Positions 26,907 through 35,990 of a DNA stretch of 64,000 nucleotides are shown piece after piece. Below the pieces are notes generated by a model. It ran no database searches and had not been told where the DNA came from. It was given only the letters and a program-made list of their open reading frames with translations. Source of the DNA: an uncultured Gemmatimonadota bacterium (lineage in GTDB: Bacteria > Gemmatimonadota > Gemmatimonadetes > Gemmatimonadales > Gemmatimonadaceae); the NCBI GenBank assembly GCA_902826615.1, contig CADEFN010000001.1:620001-684000 (forward strand), read 5' to 3'. Numbering within the stretch: position 1 is the stretch's first letter; each line of letters opens with the position of its first letter. The position numbers were made by a program, and so were the translations under genes.

Positions 26907-26956
26907 CCGTAACCGCTTGCGAATTATTTCGGACCTGCGCGTCCCAGAGGGGCCGT

Positions 26957-26962
26957 TATAAT
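26957..26962 (+). promoter_or_regulatory. -10 element of glgP, leaderless spacing
   Basis: A perfect TATAAT ends 8 nt before the glgP ATG. A start site about 7 nt downstream would fall at or next to the ATG, giving a leaderless mRNA; there is no Shine-Dalgarno site between. No good -35 is visible at the usual distance. Confidence 0.5.
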
Positions 26963-26970
26963 CAGCGGCT

Positions 26971-29127
26971 ATGGCACAGAACAACGACAAAATCCCGTAC
27001 CTGCCCCAGCGGATCGAAGGCCTCGGGGCCGTAGCCACCAACCTGAGTTGGAGCTGGAATCGCAACGCGCGCCGTCTCTTCGGCATGCTCGACGAGTCGC
27101 TCTGGCACCTCACCCGGCACAACCCGATCGCTCTACTCAGGCGGATGGACCCGAGCCAGCTGAGTGAGGCTGCACGGAATCCCCAGTTTCTCAACCTCTA
27201 CGACCGCGTGATGGAGGAATTCCATCGCGAGCAGTCGTTCTCGGATACCTGGTTCTACCAGCAATACGCCGATCTCAAGGACCGCCAGATCGCCTACTTC
27301 TGCGCCGAGTTCGGGTTGCACAACTCGGTCCCCATTTACTCGGGTGGTCTTGGCGTGCTCGCGGGGGACCACTGCAAATCATCCTCCGATCTGGGCGTTC
27401 CGCTGGTCGGCATCGGCCTCTACTACCAGAAGGGGTACTTCGACCAGAAGCTGAACCTCGAGGGGATGCAGGAGGACTCCGACGAGCAGTTCGACGTCGC
27501 TAACACGCCACTCGAACGGTTGTACGGACCAGGCCGCGAGCCTTACCTCACGAAGGTCAGCACCTTTGGCCGCGACATCTACGTCGGCGCGTGGCGCATG
27601 CATGTCGGGCGGGTGCCGGTCTACCTGCTGGACACCGATCTCGAACAGAATGATCCGGCCGATCGCGATCTGACGTCGAAGTTGTACACGGGTGGACCCG
27701 AGGTGCGGCTGCGGCAGGAGTGGATTCTTGGCGTCGGTGGCGTGCGGGTGCTGCGGGCCGTTGGAGTTACGCCGTCAGCATGGCATGCCAACGAGGGACA
27801 TGCGGCCTTCATGCTGGTGGAGCGAATCCGCGAGTTATGCGTAGCGGGGACGCCGTTCGAGGAGGCCGTGCAGCAGGTTCGCGCCCACAGCATTTTCACC
27901 ACCCATACCCCGGTGCCAGCCGGTCACGACGCCTTCGATTTCGGCAAGGTGGAGCAGTGCACGGGCCCGGTGTGGAATGAGATGTCGATTCCGAAGGAAA
28001 CGTTCTTCGGCATCGGCCAGCACCCGACCGAGAATCGCTCGCAGTTCCAGATGACGGTGTGCGCGCTGCGGCTGTCGCGTTACGTGAATGGCGTCGCACG
28101 CAAACATGGTGAAGTTTCGCGCGAGATCTGGGCGCCCCTCTGGCCTGATCGCGACGTCACCAAGGTGCCCATCGGCCATGTCACCAACGGTGTGCACAAG
28201 GCCACCTGGATGGCGCGCGAGCTGATGGATCTCTTCGATCACGAGTTCGGGCACGAATGGCCGAATCACGTGGGCGACGTGTCGTTCTGGGAGCGGGTCC
28301 TCGACATCGATGATGTGAAGCTCTGGAATCTCCACACAGAGCTCAAGAGCGGCATGATGACGTTTGTGCGCGAAGAGGCTCGGCGACGCTGGGCGCGGTA
28401 CTGGAAAGAGGCGTCACACGTGGTCGGCGCTGGAACGTTGCTCAACCCGAGTGCGCTCACCATCGGCTTCGCGCGCCGGTTTGCCACCTACAAACGCGCC
28501 AACCTGATCTTCAAGGACGCCGAACGACTGCGCGCCCTGCTGGTGAATGCCACCCGCCCGGTGCAGATCATTTTCGCCGGCAAGGCACATCCCGCCGACA
28601 ACCCGGGCAAGGAAGTCCTGCGCTCGGTTTTCTCCTACACGCGTGATTCCCGCTTCGAAGGCCGTGTGGCCTTCATTGAAGACTACGAACTGCATCTGGC
28701 GCATCGCCTGGTGCAGGGCGTCGACCTGTGGCTCAATCTCCCGCGCGTGCCGCTCGAGGCGAGCGGAACGAGTGGCATGAAGGCGGCCCTGAACGGTGTG
28801 CCCCAGCTCTCCACTCTTGATGGCTGGTGGCACGAGGGCTACGACGGTCTCAACGGATGGGCAATTCCCCCGGCATCATCGCGGGCGACCCCTGACGACT
28901 GGGACGCCGACCACTTCTATCGTTTGCTCGAGGAGCAGGTGGTGCCGCTCTACTATGAGCGGAACGACCGGGGGGTCCCGCACGGGTGGATTCAGAAAAT
29001 GAAGCACGCGATCCGTGTGGCTGGACAACAGTTCACTTCCCGGCGCATGCTCATGAACTACGGTCGGCTCTACTATGTCCCGGCAATGCGCGGGGACCTG
29101 GGGTCGGACGATCCGCCCACGGCATGA
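26971..29127 (+). CDS. glgP: alpha-glucan (glycogen) phosphorylase, GT35
   Basis: The 718-residue protein is of the shorter alpha-glucan phosphorylase subfamily (TIGR02094 type), with AYFCAEFGLHNSVPIYSGGLGVLAGDH split over residues 109-135, SAWHANEGHAAF, RFATYKRANLI and the PLP-binding GTSGMKAALNG (Lys604). It removes glucose units from storage glucan as glucose-1-phosphate. It heads an operon with glycogen synthase and two GH57 enzymes, so both breakdown and synthesis are encoded together. The promoter looks leaderless. Confidence 0.93.
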   Translation: MAQNNDKIPYLPQRIEGLGAVATNLSWSWNRNARRLFGMLDESLWHLTRHNPIALLRRMDPSQLSEAARNPQFLNLYDRVMEEFHREQSFSDTWFYQQYADLKDRQIAYFCAEFGLHNSVPIYSGGLGVLAGDHCKSSSDLGVPLVGIGLYYQKGYFDQKLNLEGMQEDSDEQFDVANTPLERLYGPGREPYLTKVSTFGRDIYVGAWRMHVGRVPVYLLDTDLEQNDPADRDLTSKLYTGGPEVRLRQEWILGVGGVRVLRAVGVTPSAWHANEGHAAFMLVERIRELCVAGTPFEEAVQQVRAHSIFTTHTPVPAGHDAFDFGKVEQCTGPVWNEMSIPKETFFGIGQHPTENRSQFQMTVCALRLSRYVNGVARKHGEVSREIWAPLWPDRDVTKVPIGHVTNGVHKATWMARELMDLFDHEFGHEWPNHVGDVSFWERVLDIDDVKLWNLHTELKSGMMTFVREEARRRWARYWKEASHVVGAGTLLNPSALTIGFARRFATYKRANLIFKDAERLRALLVNATRPVQIIFAGKAHPADNPGKEVLRSVFSYTRDSRFEGRVAFIEDYELHLAHRLVQGVDLWLNLPRVPLEASGTSGMKAALNGVPQLSTLDGWWHEGYDGLNGWAIPPASSRATPDDWDADHFYRLLEEQVVPLYYERNDRGVPHGWIQKMKHAIRVAGQQFTSRRMLMNYGRLYYVPAMRGDLGSDDPPTA

Positions 29128-29138
29128 GGTAATCGGGA

Positions 29139-30899
29139 ATGCCAGCACGCAAGAAGTCACCGCCCCCTGCCGGGGACGCGGCGCCAAAAGCGAGGAAGAA
29201 AACGCCCAAGCAGTCGGCGGCAATTCCCGAACCCCAGGTCGTCGTGCCCGTCGAGCCGGCCAAACTTCCGGTGGTAGCCGAGCCGGTGAAGCCGGCGGCA
29301 CCGCCGGCCAAACGGCCCGCTCGCAAAGTTGCCAGCAAGACGCCAGCGCCCGCTGCCGACAAAGCGGCGGCAGCCCACGTGGGTGCGGCGGTGGTGCCGG
29401 AGCCCACGTATCCACTCGTGTCTCCGGCCGGCGAGCCGGTGCACGTCGTCCATGTGGCCGCCGAACTGGCACCATTTGCCCGCACCGGTGGACTCGGCGA
29501 GGCAGTGGCAAACCTTGCGCTGCAGCAGATCCAGTCCGGGCTCAAGGTGGCGATCATCATGCCACTGTACAAACAGGCGCGTGATGTGGTGAGCGACTTC
29601 GTGGCGGTGGGCGAACCCTTCCAGGTGCCGATTGCGGGACGGACAGAGACGGCGCAGCTGTATGAGTCCGAGGGGCTGCGCGCACGCCAGGGCGAGGGCA
29701 AGCCGCGTGTGTACTTCGTGGCCAATGGTCACTACTTCGATCGCGAGGGCATCTATGGCGACAAGCAGGGTGACTATGGCGACAATGCCGAACGCTGGGG
29801 CTTTTTCGCTCTGGCAGCACTCAACGTTCTGCCACTGGTGGCCGAAGCCCCGGTGATGCTGCACCTGCATGACTGGCATACCGCGCTGGCAGCGGCGTAT
29901 CTGCGCGCCTTTGACTCCGGCAAACCGTTTTACCGGAAGACCTGGGTGACCCTCACCGTGCATAACGCGGGGTATCAGGGGCACTTCCCGCCAGAGACAA
30001 TGGCCACCGTCGGTCTCCCGTGGGAGTTCTACAATCAGCACATGTTCGAGTGGTATGACCGCATGAACCTGCTCAAGGGCGGTCTGGCCTGTGCCGACGT
30101 GGCCACAACGGTGAGCCCCACACATGCCCACGAGTTGCGAACACCCGCCGGAGGCTTTGGCCTCCACGGACACTTCATCGCCATGCGCGAGCGATTTGTC
30201 GGGGTGCTCAACGGCATCGACAACAACGACTGGAATCCGGCCACCGACCCGCACATCGCCGCGAACTATTCGCTCGACAGCCTCAGCAACAAGCGGAAGT
30301 GCAAAGCGGCGCTGCAGAATATCTTTGGACTCCCGCAGCGACCAGGCACGCCGATCATCGGCATGTCGGCGCGGATGGTGGCACAGAAGGGGCTCGACCT
30401 CATCCTCGGCTCCCCGGCGTTTCTCTCGCTCGATGCCCAGTTCATTTTCCTCGGGCAGGGCGAAAAGCGATACATCGACGTGTTGCGAGAGCTGGCGGCG
30501 TATGCCCCCGGCCGCATTGGTGTGCAGACAAACTTCACGGTGGAAGTCGAGCATCGCCTTCTTGCGGGCGCCGACATGATCGTGATGCCCTCGCAATACG
30601 AACCGTGCGGCCTCACGCAGATGCGTGCCCAGCGGTATGGCACCATTCCGATTGCGCGTCGCGTGGGTGGTCTGGCGGACACCATCGATGACAACGTGAC
30701 CGGGTTCCTCTTCGACGAGTACACCTCGCAGGCCTTTCTCAACGCCTGTGCCCGGGCCATCGACCACTATCGGTACCCGCAGGTGTGGACGTCTATGGTG
30801 CGTGAGGCCATGGGCCGCGACTTCGGCTGGCACAAGTCCGAGGCGCGATACCGCGACCTCTACCGGCGAGCCATCGCCTCGCCACGCTGGAGACGTTAG
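29139..30899 (+). CDS. glgA: glycogen/starch synthase, GT5, with N-terminal Ala/Pro/Lys extension
   Basis: The 586-residue product is about 100 residues longer than E. coli GlgA: residues 1-97 are a low-complexity Ala/Pro/Lys-rich extension, likely flexible. The GT5 core follows, with HVAAELAPFARTGGLGEAV, LHLHDWHTALAA, LTVHNAGYQG, GMSARMVAQKGLDL and YEPCGLTQMRAQRYGT. The nucleotide-sugar-binding K-x-G-G-L motif reads RTGGL (Arg115), so the usual Lys is Arg, which could affect ADP- versus UDP-glucose use. Second gene of the glycogen operon; its TAG stop lies in a CGTTAGGC motif. Confidence 0.92.
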   Translation: MPARKKSPPPAGDAAPKARKKTPKQSAAIPEPQVVVPVEPAKLPVVAEPVKPAAPPAKRPARKVASKTPAPAADKAAAAHVGAAVVPEPTYPLVSPAGEPVHVVHVAAELAPFARTGGLGEAVANLALQQIQSGLKVAIIMPLYKQARDVVSDFVAVGEPFQVPIAGRTETAQLYESEGLRARQGEGKPRVYFVANGHYFDREGIYGDKQGDYGDNAERWGFFALAALNVLPLVAEAPVMLHLHDWHTALAAAYLRAFDSGKPFYRKTWVTLTVHNAGYQGHFPPETMATVGLPWEFYNQHMFEWYDRMNLLKGGLACADVATTVSPTHAHELRTPAGGFGLHGHFIAMRERFVGVLNGIDNNDWNPATDPHIAANYSLDSLSNKRKCKAALQNIFGLPQRPGTPIIGMSARMVAQKGLDLILGSPAFLSLDAQFIFLGQGEKRYIDVLRELAAYAPGRIGVQTNFTVEVEHRLLAGADMIVMPSQYEPCGLTQMRAQRYGTIPIARRVGGLADTIDDNVTGFLFDEYTSQAFLNACARAIDHYRYPQVWTSMVREAMGRDFGWHKSEARYRDLYRRAIASPRWRR

Positions 30900-30910
30900 G
30901 CGCCGGGAGC

Positions 30911-32599
30911 ATGGCGCAGACGGACTTTGTGCTCATGCTCCACAGCCACCTGCCGTACGTGCTCAACCACGGCCGGTGGCCCCACGGCAGCGACTGGCTC
31001 TGCGAAGCCGCGCTCGATACCTACCTTCCGCTCCTCGAGCAGCTGCAGGCCCTCGAGGCGCGCGGTGTTGCGGCACCCGTCACGCTGGGCTTCACCCCGG
31101 TGCTCGCGGCCATGCTCGCGCATCCGACGTTTTGGCAAGAGCTGGACGACTACCTCGCACAGCGGCTCGATGCCTGTGCCAGCGCCCCGGCTGCCTTTAC
31201 CGCGACCGACGACGAAGTCCTGCTGCCGGTGGTTCGCTGGTGGGAGTCGCGGTTGCGCCGACTGCGCACGCTGCGGGACTCCATCGATGGCAACCTGATC
31301 GCGGCCTTTCGTGGTCTGCAGGATCGTGGACGGCTGGAGATCACGTCGTCCGCGGCCACCCATGGCTTTCTCCCTCTCCTCGGTCGCGACGAAAGTATTC
31401 GGCTGCAGCTGCTGCTTGGACGTGCCGAACACCGCGCCCACTTCGGTCGCGACCCCGAGGGATGCTGGGTCCCCGAGTGTGCGTATCGTGGCGCCGGGGA
31501 GTGGCACCCCTATCCGCATGCCGTCAACACCGGTTTCCGACGCGGGCTGGAATCGCATCTGGCCGACACCGGCTATCGCTACTTCTTTGCCGATTCGCAC
31601 ATGGCGCGGGCCGGTGAGCCGTTAGGCGTGTATGGAGCGCGGTTCGGGTTGCCCCCCGATTTGCGAAAGCCGGCCGGGAATGGCGAGCTGCGGCAGCACA
31701 CCCCACATGTCGCGTACCGGGTCACCGGCATCGACGATGCTCGTCAGGTGGCGGCCTTTGTGCGCGATCCCCGGTCATCGGAGCAGGTGTGGAATCGCTA
31801 CGGCGGATACCCTGGTGACGGAGTGTATCTCGAGTTCCACAAGATTCGTTGGCCCGAAGGACTCCGCCTCTGGCGCGTGACGTCACGCGAGCACGACCTG
31901 GGTGACAAGGCCGTGTATGTGCCTGACGAGGCGGTGGCGCGCACGCGCACACACGCGGCGCACTTCGCCGCACTCCTCGGCGAGCTGCACGACGTCCGCC
32001 CGCGCCACGAGGGCTCGGTGATCGTCGCGCCCTTCGATACGGAACTGCTCGGCCACTGGTGGTTTGAAGGCCCGGAGTTCCTCGGAGCGCTCTACAGTGC
32101 GCTCCCCGAGCAGCACGGCATTCGGGCAGCAACCGCGGCGCAACATCTCGATCAGCATGGCACACCGGCGGCCCTCCCACTGGTGGATGGATCGTGGGGC
32201 AAGGACGGGGACTACTCCATGTGGATGAGCGACGAGGTCGCCTTCACCTGGCCAGTCATCTGGGAGCTCGAGAACAGATTCTGGAACACTGCACGTCAGG
32301 CGCTGGCGGTTCCTTCGCTTCATGGCGTGCTGGCACAGGCTGCCCGATCACTTCTTCTCCTGCAGTCCTCCGACTGGCAGTTCATCATCACCACTGGCGC
32401 CGTCGCGGATTACGCCACAGCGCGGTTTGAGGGACATGCCGCAGACTGCACCGAGTTGTTGGGCATTCTCGCCGATGGTCTGGCGGGTCACGATGTGGGG
32501 CGTGGCGTCGCGCGTGCGGCCGAGCTTCATGCGCGCGACGATCTCTTTCGCGACATCCTCCCTTCAATAGAGCAGGCGCTCAGGGTTTCCGTCTCGTGA
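30911..32599 (+). CDS. GH57 1,4-alpha-glucan branching enzyme
   Basis: The 562-residue protein has the GH57 signatures of the TK1436-type branching enzymes: HSHLPY (11-16), catalytic Glu189 in GCWVPECAYRG, the acid/base Asp376 in APFDTELLGHWW, and a C-terminal helical domain with LLLLQSSDWQF. It would make alpha-1,6 branches in glycogen. It follows glgA by 11 nt and overlaps the next GH57 gene (GTGA). Confidence 0.88.
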   Translation: MAQTDFVLMLHSHLPYVLNHGRWPHGSDWLCEAALDTYLPLLEQLQALEARGVAAPVTLGFTPVLAAMLAHPTFWQELDDYLAQRLDACASAPAAFTATDDEVLLPVVRWWESRLRRLRTLRDSIDGNLIAAFRGLQDRGRLEITSSAATHGFLPLLGRDESIRLQLLLGRAEHRAHFGRDPEGCWVPECAYRGAGEWHPYPHAVNTGFRRGLESHLADTGYRYFFADSHMARAGEPLGVYGARFGLPPDLRKPAGNGELRQHTPHVAYRVTGIDDARQVAAFVRDPRSSEQVWNRYGGYPGDGVYLEFHKIRWPEGLRLWRVTSREHDLGDKAVYVPDEAVARTRTHAAHFAALLGELHDVRPRHEGSVIVAPFDTELLGHWWFEGPEFLGALYSALPEQHGIRAATAAQHLDQHGTPAALPLVDGSWGKDGDYSMWMSDEVAFTWPVIWELENRFWNTARQALAVPSLHGVLAQAARSLLLLQSSDWQFIITTGAVADYATARFEGHAADCTELLGILADGLAGHDVGRGVARAAELHARDDLFRDILPSIEQALRVSVS

Positions 32600-34644
32600 A
32601 GCGACATCTCATCATTCACTCGCACTTCTACCAGCCGCCGCGCGAGAATCCGCTCTTCGACGACGTGGACGCCGAGCCGAGTGCTGCGCCCTACCACGAC
32701 TGGAACCAGCGCATCGAACGCGAGTGTTACCGTGCCGTGACAGCGGCCCGCATCAATGCCGATCAGGGCCGCATCATCAGGGTGGTGAACACGCTCGAGT
32801 GGATGTCGTTCAACGTCGGGGCCACGTTGTTCGAGTGGATGGAGCAACACGCCACCGACACGTATCAGCGCATTCTCGAGGCCGATCACGCGAGTGTGGT
32901 CCGACTCGGCTACGGGAACGCGATGGCGCAGCCCTACCACCATGTCATTCTCCCGCTGGCTTCACGCCGGGACAAGGTCACAGAAGTGCGCTGGGGCAAG
33001 GCCGACTTCCGCCGCCGCTACGGTCGTGACCCGCAGGGCATGTGGCTTCCCGAGACCGCCGTCGATGACGAAACCCTCGATGTCCTGGCGCAGGAAGGGA
33101 TCACCTTCACGGTCCTGGCACCCTACCAGGTGAAAGCAGTTCCTCCTGACGGACGCCCGGGCCGATATGTGACGGAAAACGGGCGGGAGATTGCGCTCTT
33201 TCCATACCATGGCGACATGTCGCATGGCATCGGCTTTGGTGGTCTGGTGCGCGACACCGGGGCGTGGCTGCAAGCCATCCACGGTCAGTCACCATCAGCC
33301 CGCGCCGAAGGCGATGCGCCCGCCACGTCAAACGATCCTCTGCTTGTTTCGGCCGCCACCGATGGTGAGACCTACGGGCACCATCACAAGTTTGCCGAAA
33401 TGGCATTGGCCTATGTGCTGGAGCAGTCGCGGGCACGCGGCACCGTGGTGACCAACTACGCGGCATTCCTCGCCCAGTATCCCGCAACACACGAGGTGGA
33501 GCTGGTGGCGCCGAGTGCGTGGAGCTGCGCGCATGGTGTGGAACGGTGGCGCTCAAACTGCGGCTGCCGCATGGACACACGCGCCAACCCCAGCCAGGAG
33601 TGGCGCACTCCGCTCCGTGACGGTCTCGATGCGCTGGCCGCGGGACTGCACGACGTGTTCGAGAAGGAAGGCGCGTCCTGTTTCACCGATCCCTGGACGG
33701 CACGGGACCACTATGGCGAGATCGTCGGATCGCGCGATCCCCATGTGCGCAACACGGTCCTCGGTCGTCTCATGCGTCCCGGTCTTTCGGCCGAGGCGAG
33801 GGCGCGTGGTGTGGAGCTGCTGGAGATGGAACGCGATGCGCTGCGGATGTTTACCTCGTGCGCCTGGTTTTTCGACGACATCGGGGGGATCGAGCCGCGT
33901 CAGGTGTTGCGGTATGCCTCACGTGCGGTGGCGTTGTCGGGGGCGGCGGCCACGCTGGAACCACCACTGCGCGCCACGTTAGGCACGGCGACCAGCAACC
34001 AGACATCTGTGGGCAATGGCGCGCGGGTGTATGACGAGATCGCACACGCCATCGCTGCCCCGGTGCGTGTGGCGGCCGCGGCGGCAGCGCTGCGGGCCTT
34101 CGCCCTCGATGTGGAGCATCACCTTCCCCCGGGTTACGATGCCACCGTGGACGGCCACGTGGTGCACGTGGTGTCGCGGCAAACCGGACGCGCAGAAACC
34201 TTTCAGGTGTCGGAGATGCGACGTTCGGCCGCCGATGTTGCCTACCGCGTCACCGCTGGCACCTCGGTCACCGAAGTGCCCCTGGGCGAGCTGCCCGAGC
34301 GGGCGCGACTGGGTGTGCGGGGCGCATTGCGGCGCGCGTTATTGCCCAGGTGTCTCACGGCACACGAACTGGATCATCTCGCCAGCGGAGAGGCCTCATT
34401 CCGTGGTCTGGTCGCCGTCGCGCTCACCCGCGCCGTCTCCCGCCTGAGTGGGGGAATTACCCACGACCGACTGGACGTCGCCGACGCTGCGCTCGACCTC
34501 TTCGTCCAGCTCGAGACCAACATTCCCTTCGACGCACAGACCGCTTTCTGGACGGTGTGGCAGCGGGCGTCAGCGACAGATAGGACTCGCATCCAATCGC
34601 TTGGTCTCAGACTCGGCTTTCAGGCGTCGGAAACGGGCCGATGA
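32596..34644 (+). CDS. GH57 family glycosidase with DUF3536 C-terminal domain
   Basis: The 682-residue product starts at a GTG overlapping the previous stop. The N-terminal half is GH57: HSHFYQPPRENP, Glu153 in GMWLPETAVD and Asp256 in SAATDGETYGHH. The C-terminal half, with CSCAHGVERWRSNCG-like Cys-containing residues near 300-320 and an all-helical tail, matches DUF3536 proteins, which accompany bacterial glycogen genes. Probably an alpha-amylase, 4-alpha-glucanotransferase or debranching-like activity on glycogen; no member activity is assumed. Last gene of the glycogen operon. Confidence 0.82.
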   Translation: MKRHLIIHSHFYQPPRENPLFDDVDAEPSAAPYHDWNQRIERECYRAVTAARINADQGRIIRVVNTLEWMSFNVGATLFEWMEQHATDTYQRILEADHASVVRLGYGNAMAQPYHHVILPLASRRDKVTEVRWGKADFRRRYGRDPQGMWLPETAVDDETLDVLAQEGITFTVLAPYQVKAVPPDGRPGRYVTENGREIALFPYHGDMSHGIGFGGLVRDTGAWLQAIHGQSPSARAEGDAPATSNDPLLVSAATDGETYGHHHKFAEMALAYVLEQSRARGTVVTNYAAFLAQYPATHEVELVAPSAWSCAHGVERWRSNCGCRMDTRANPSQEWRTPLRDGLDALAAGLHDVFEKEGASCFTDPWTARDHYGEIVGSRDPHVRNTVLGRLMRPGLSAEARARGVELLEMERDALRMFTSCAWFFDDIGGIEPRQVLRYASRAVALSGAAATLEPPLRATLGTATSNQTSVGNGARVYDEIAHAIAAPVRVAAAAAALRAFALDVEHHLPPGYDATVDGHVVHVVSRQTGRAETFQVSEMRRSAADVAYRVTAGTSVTEVPLGELPERARLGVRGALRRALLPRCLTAHELDHLASGEASFRGLVAVALTRAVSRLSGGITHDRLDVADAALDLFVQLETNIPFDAQTAFWTVWQRASATDRTRIQSLGLRLGFQASETGR

Positions 34645-34717
34645 CGCGGTAGCCCGGGAGGCTTCCCCCTGAACCCGGATCGTGCCACCTTCGACCACTC
34701 GACCGAGCCCGGTATCC

Positions 34718-35932
34718 ATGCCGTTTGTCATCTTTGCCGCCCCGCTCCTCTCGGACAACGCGTTTCGCATGATCGATGCGGCCGCGAACCTGCCCGACGT
34801 GCAGCTCGGGGTGATCACCCAGGACGGCGACGACAAGATGCGCCACCTGCGGGGCCGCGCCGCGCACTGGCGTGTCGACAACATCCTCGATGTGAACCAG
34901 CTGCTGTGGGCTGCCCGCGAACTGCAGACCCGGCACGCACCGATCCACCGGTTGTTCGGCGCCTTTGAACATTTGCAGGGGCCACTCGCCGAAGCGCGTC
35001 AGGCACTCGGCATCCCGGGCATGACAGCCGACGTGGCGGCCAACTTCCGCGACAAGGCGCGCATGAAGACCTTGCTGCGGGAGGCGGGTTTGCCCTGCGC
35101 ACGTCATCGGCTGGCGGCGTCGCTGGCCGAGGCCGTCGCGTTCGCCGAACATTCCGGCTTTCCGATTGTTGTCAAACCGCCGGCCGGTGCGGGGGCGGTG
35201 TCGACCTACCGCGTGGAGTCACTCGATCAGCTGCGACGCGCGCTGACCCAGTCGCCACCGAGCGCCGCGAACCCGGTTCTGCTCGAAGAGTTTGTGGTGG
35301 GCGAGGAACACTCGTTCGAGACCATCACGATCAATGGGAAGCACGTCTGGCACTCGTTGTCGCACTATTACCCCACTCCACTCACGGTCATCGAAAATCC
35401 CTGGGTGCAGTGGAGCATTGTGCTGCCACGCGAAGTCGACGAGAAGGAGTACGACGATATCCGCGCGGCCGGACGCAGCGCCCTCGATGTGCTGGGGATG
35501 CAGACAGGGATCACGCACATGGAGTGGTTCCGCCGCAAGGACGGATCGATCGCCATTTCCGAGGTAGCGGCTCGGCCCCCCGGTGCACAGATCACGACGC
35601 TGATGTCACGGGCCAACGAGTTCGATCTGGTGCAGGAATGGACCCGGACGATGGTGTACGACGAGTTCCGCGCGCCGCAGCGCAAGTACGCGGCCGGGGC
35701 CGCCTTCCTGCGTGGCCAGGGTCAGGGCCAGGTGGTCAAGGTCCATGGGGTCGCCGAGGTGCAGCGCGCAGTTGGAGATCTGGTTGTCGATTTCAAGATG
35801 CCCCAGATCGGCGCCACGCCGTCAACGAGTTATGAAGGGGACGGCTATATCATCGTCCGGCATCCAAAGACCGAACGTGTAGAGCAGGCCATAATGAAGA
35901 TCATCAGCACCATCCGTGTAGAATTGGGCTGA
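34718..35932 (+). CDS. ATP-grasp ligase 1 (carbamoyl-phosphate-synthase-like fold)
   Basis: The 404-residue protein (ATG at 34718) is an ATP-grasp carboxylate ligase of the PF13535-like class: pre-ATP domain, GFPIVVKPPAGAGAVSTY (ATP-binding Lys), LLEEFVVGEEHSFETI and the catalytic end HMEWFRRKDGSIAISEVAARPPGA. Such enzymes activate a carboxylate as acyl phosphate and couple it to an amine or thiol. The usual metal-binding E-x-N is E-V-A here (Glu282, Ala284). It is a paralogue of the next gene and starts the amidoligase cluster, 73 nt after the glycogen operon, same strand. Substrates unknown. Confidence 0.83.
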   Translation: MPFVIFAAPLLSDNAFRMIDAAANLPDVQLGVITQDGDDKMRHLRGRAAHWRVDNILDVNQLLWAARELQTRHAPIHRLFGAFEHLQGPLAEARQALGIPGMTADVAANFRDKARMKTLLREAGLPCARHRLAASLAEAVAFAEHSGFPIVVKPPAGAGAVSTYRVESLDQLRRALTQSPPSAANPVLLEEFVVGEEHSFETITINGKHVWHSLSHYYPTPLTVIENPWVQWSIVLPREVDEKEYDDIRAAGRSALDVLGMQTGITHMEWFRRKDGSIAISEVAARPPGAQITTLMSRANEFDLVQEWTRTMVYDEFRAPQRKYAAGAAFLRGQGQGQVVKVHGVAEVQRAVGDLVVDFKMPQIGATPSTSYEGDGYIIVRHPKTERVEQAIMKIISTIRVELG

Positions 35933-35948
35933 GATTGTTTTCGCCCCG

Positions 35949-35984
35949 CGTGCTTCCCATGCCACCCGTGCCACCCGTGCTTCC
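35949..35984. repeat. 9-bp tandem repeat, CGTGC(C/T)(A/T)CC, four units
   Basis: Units CGTGCTTCC, CATGCCACC, CGTGCCACC, CGTGCTTCC lie end to end in the 58-nt gap between the two ATP-grasp genes. Related arrays occur at 39343-39388 (reverse orientation) and 40346-40390. Confidence 0.8.
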
Positions 35985-35990
35985 GATCTT

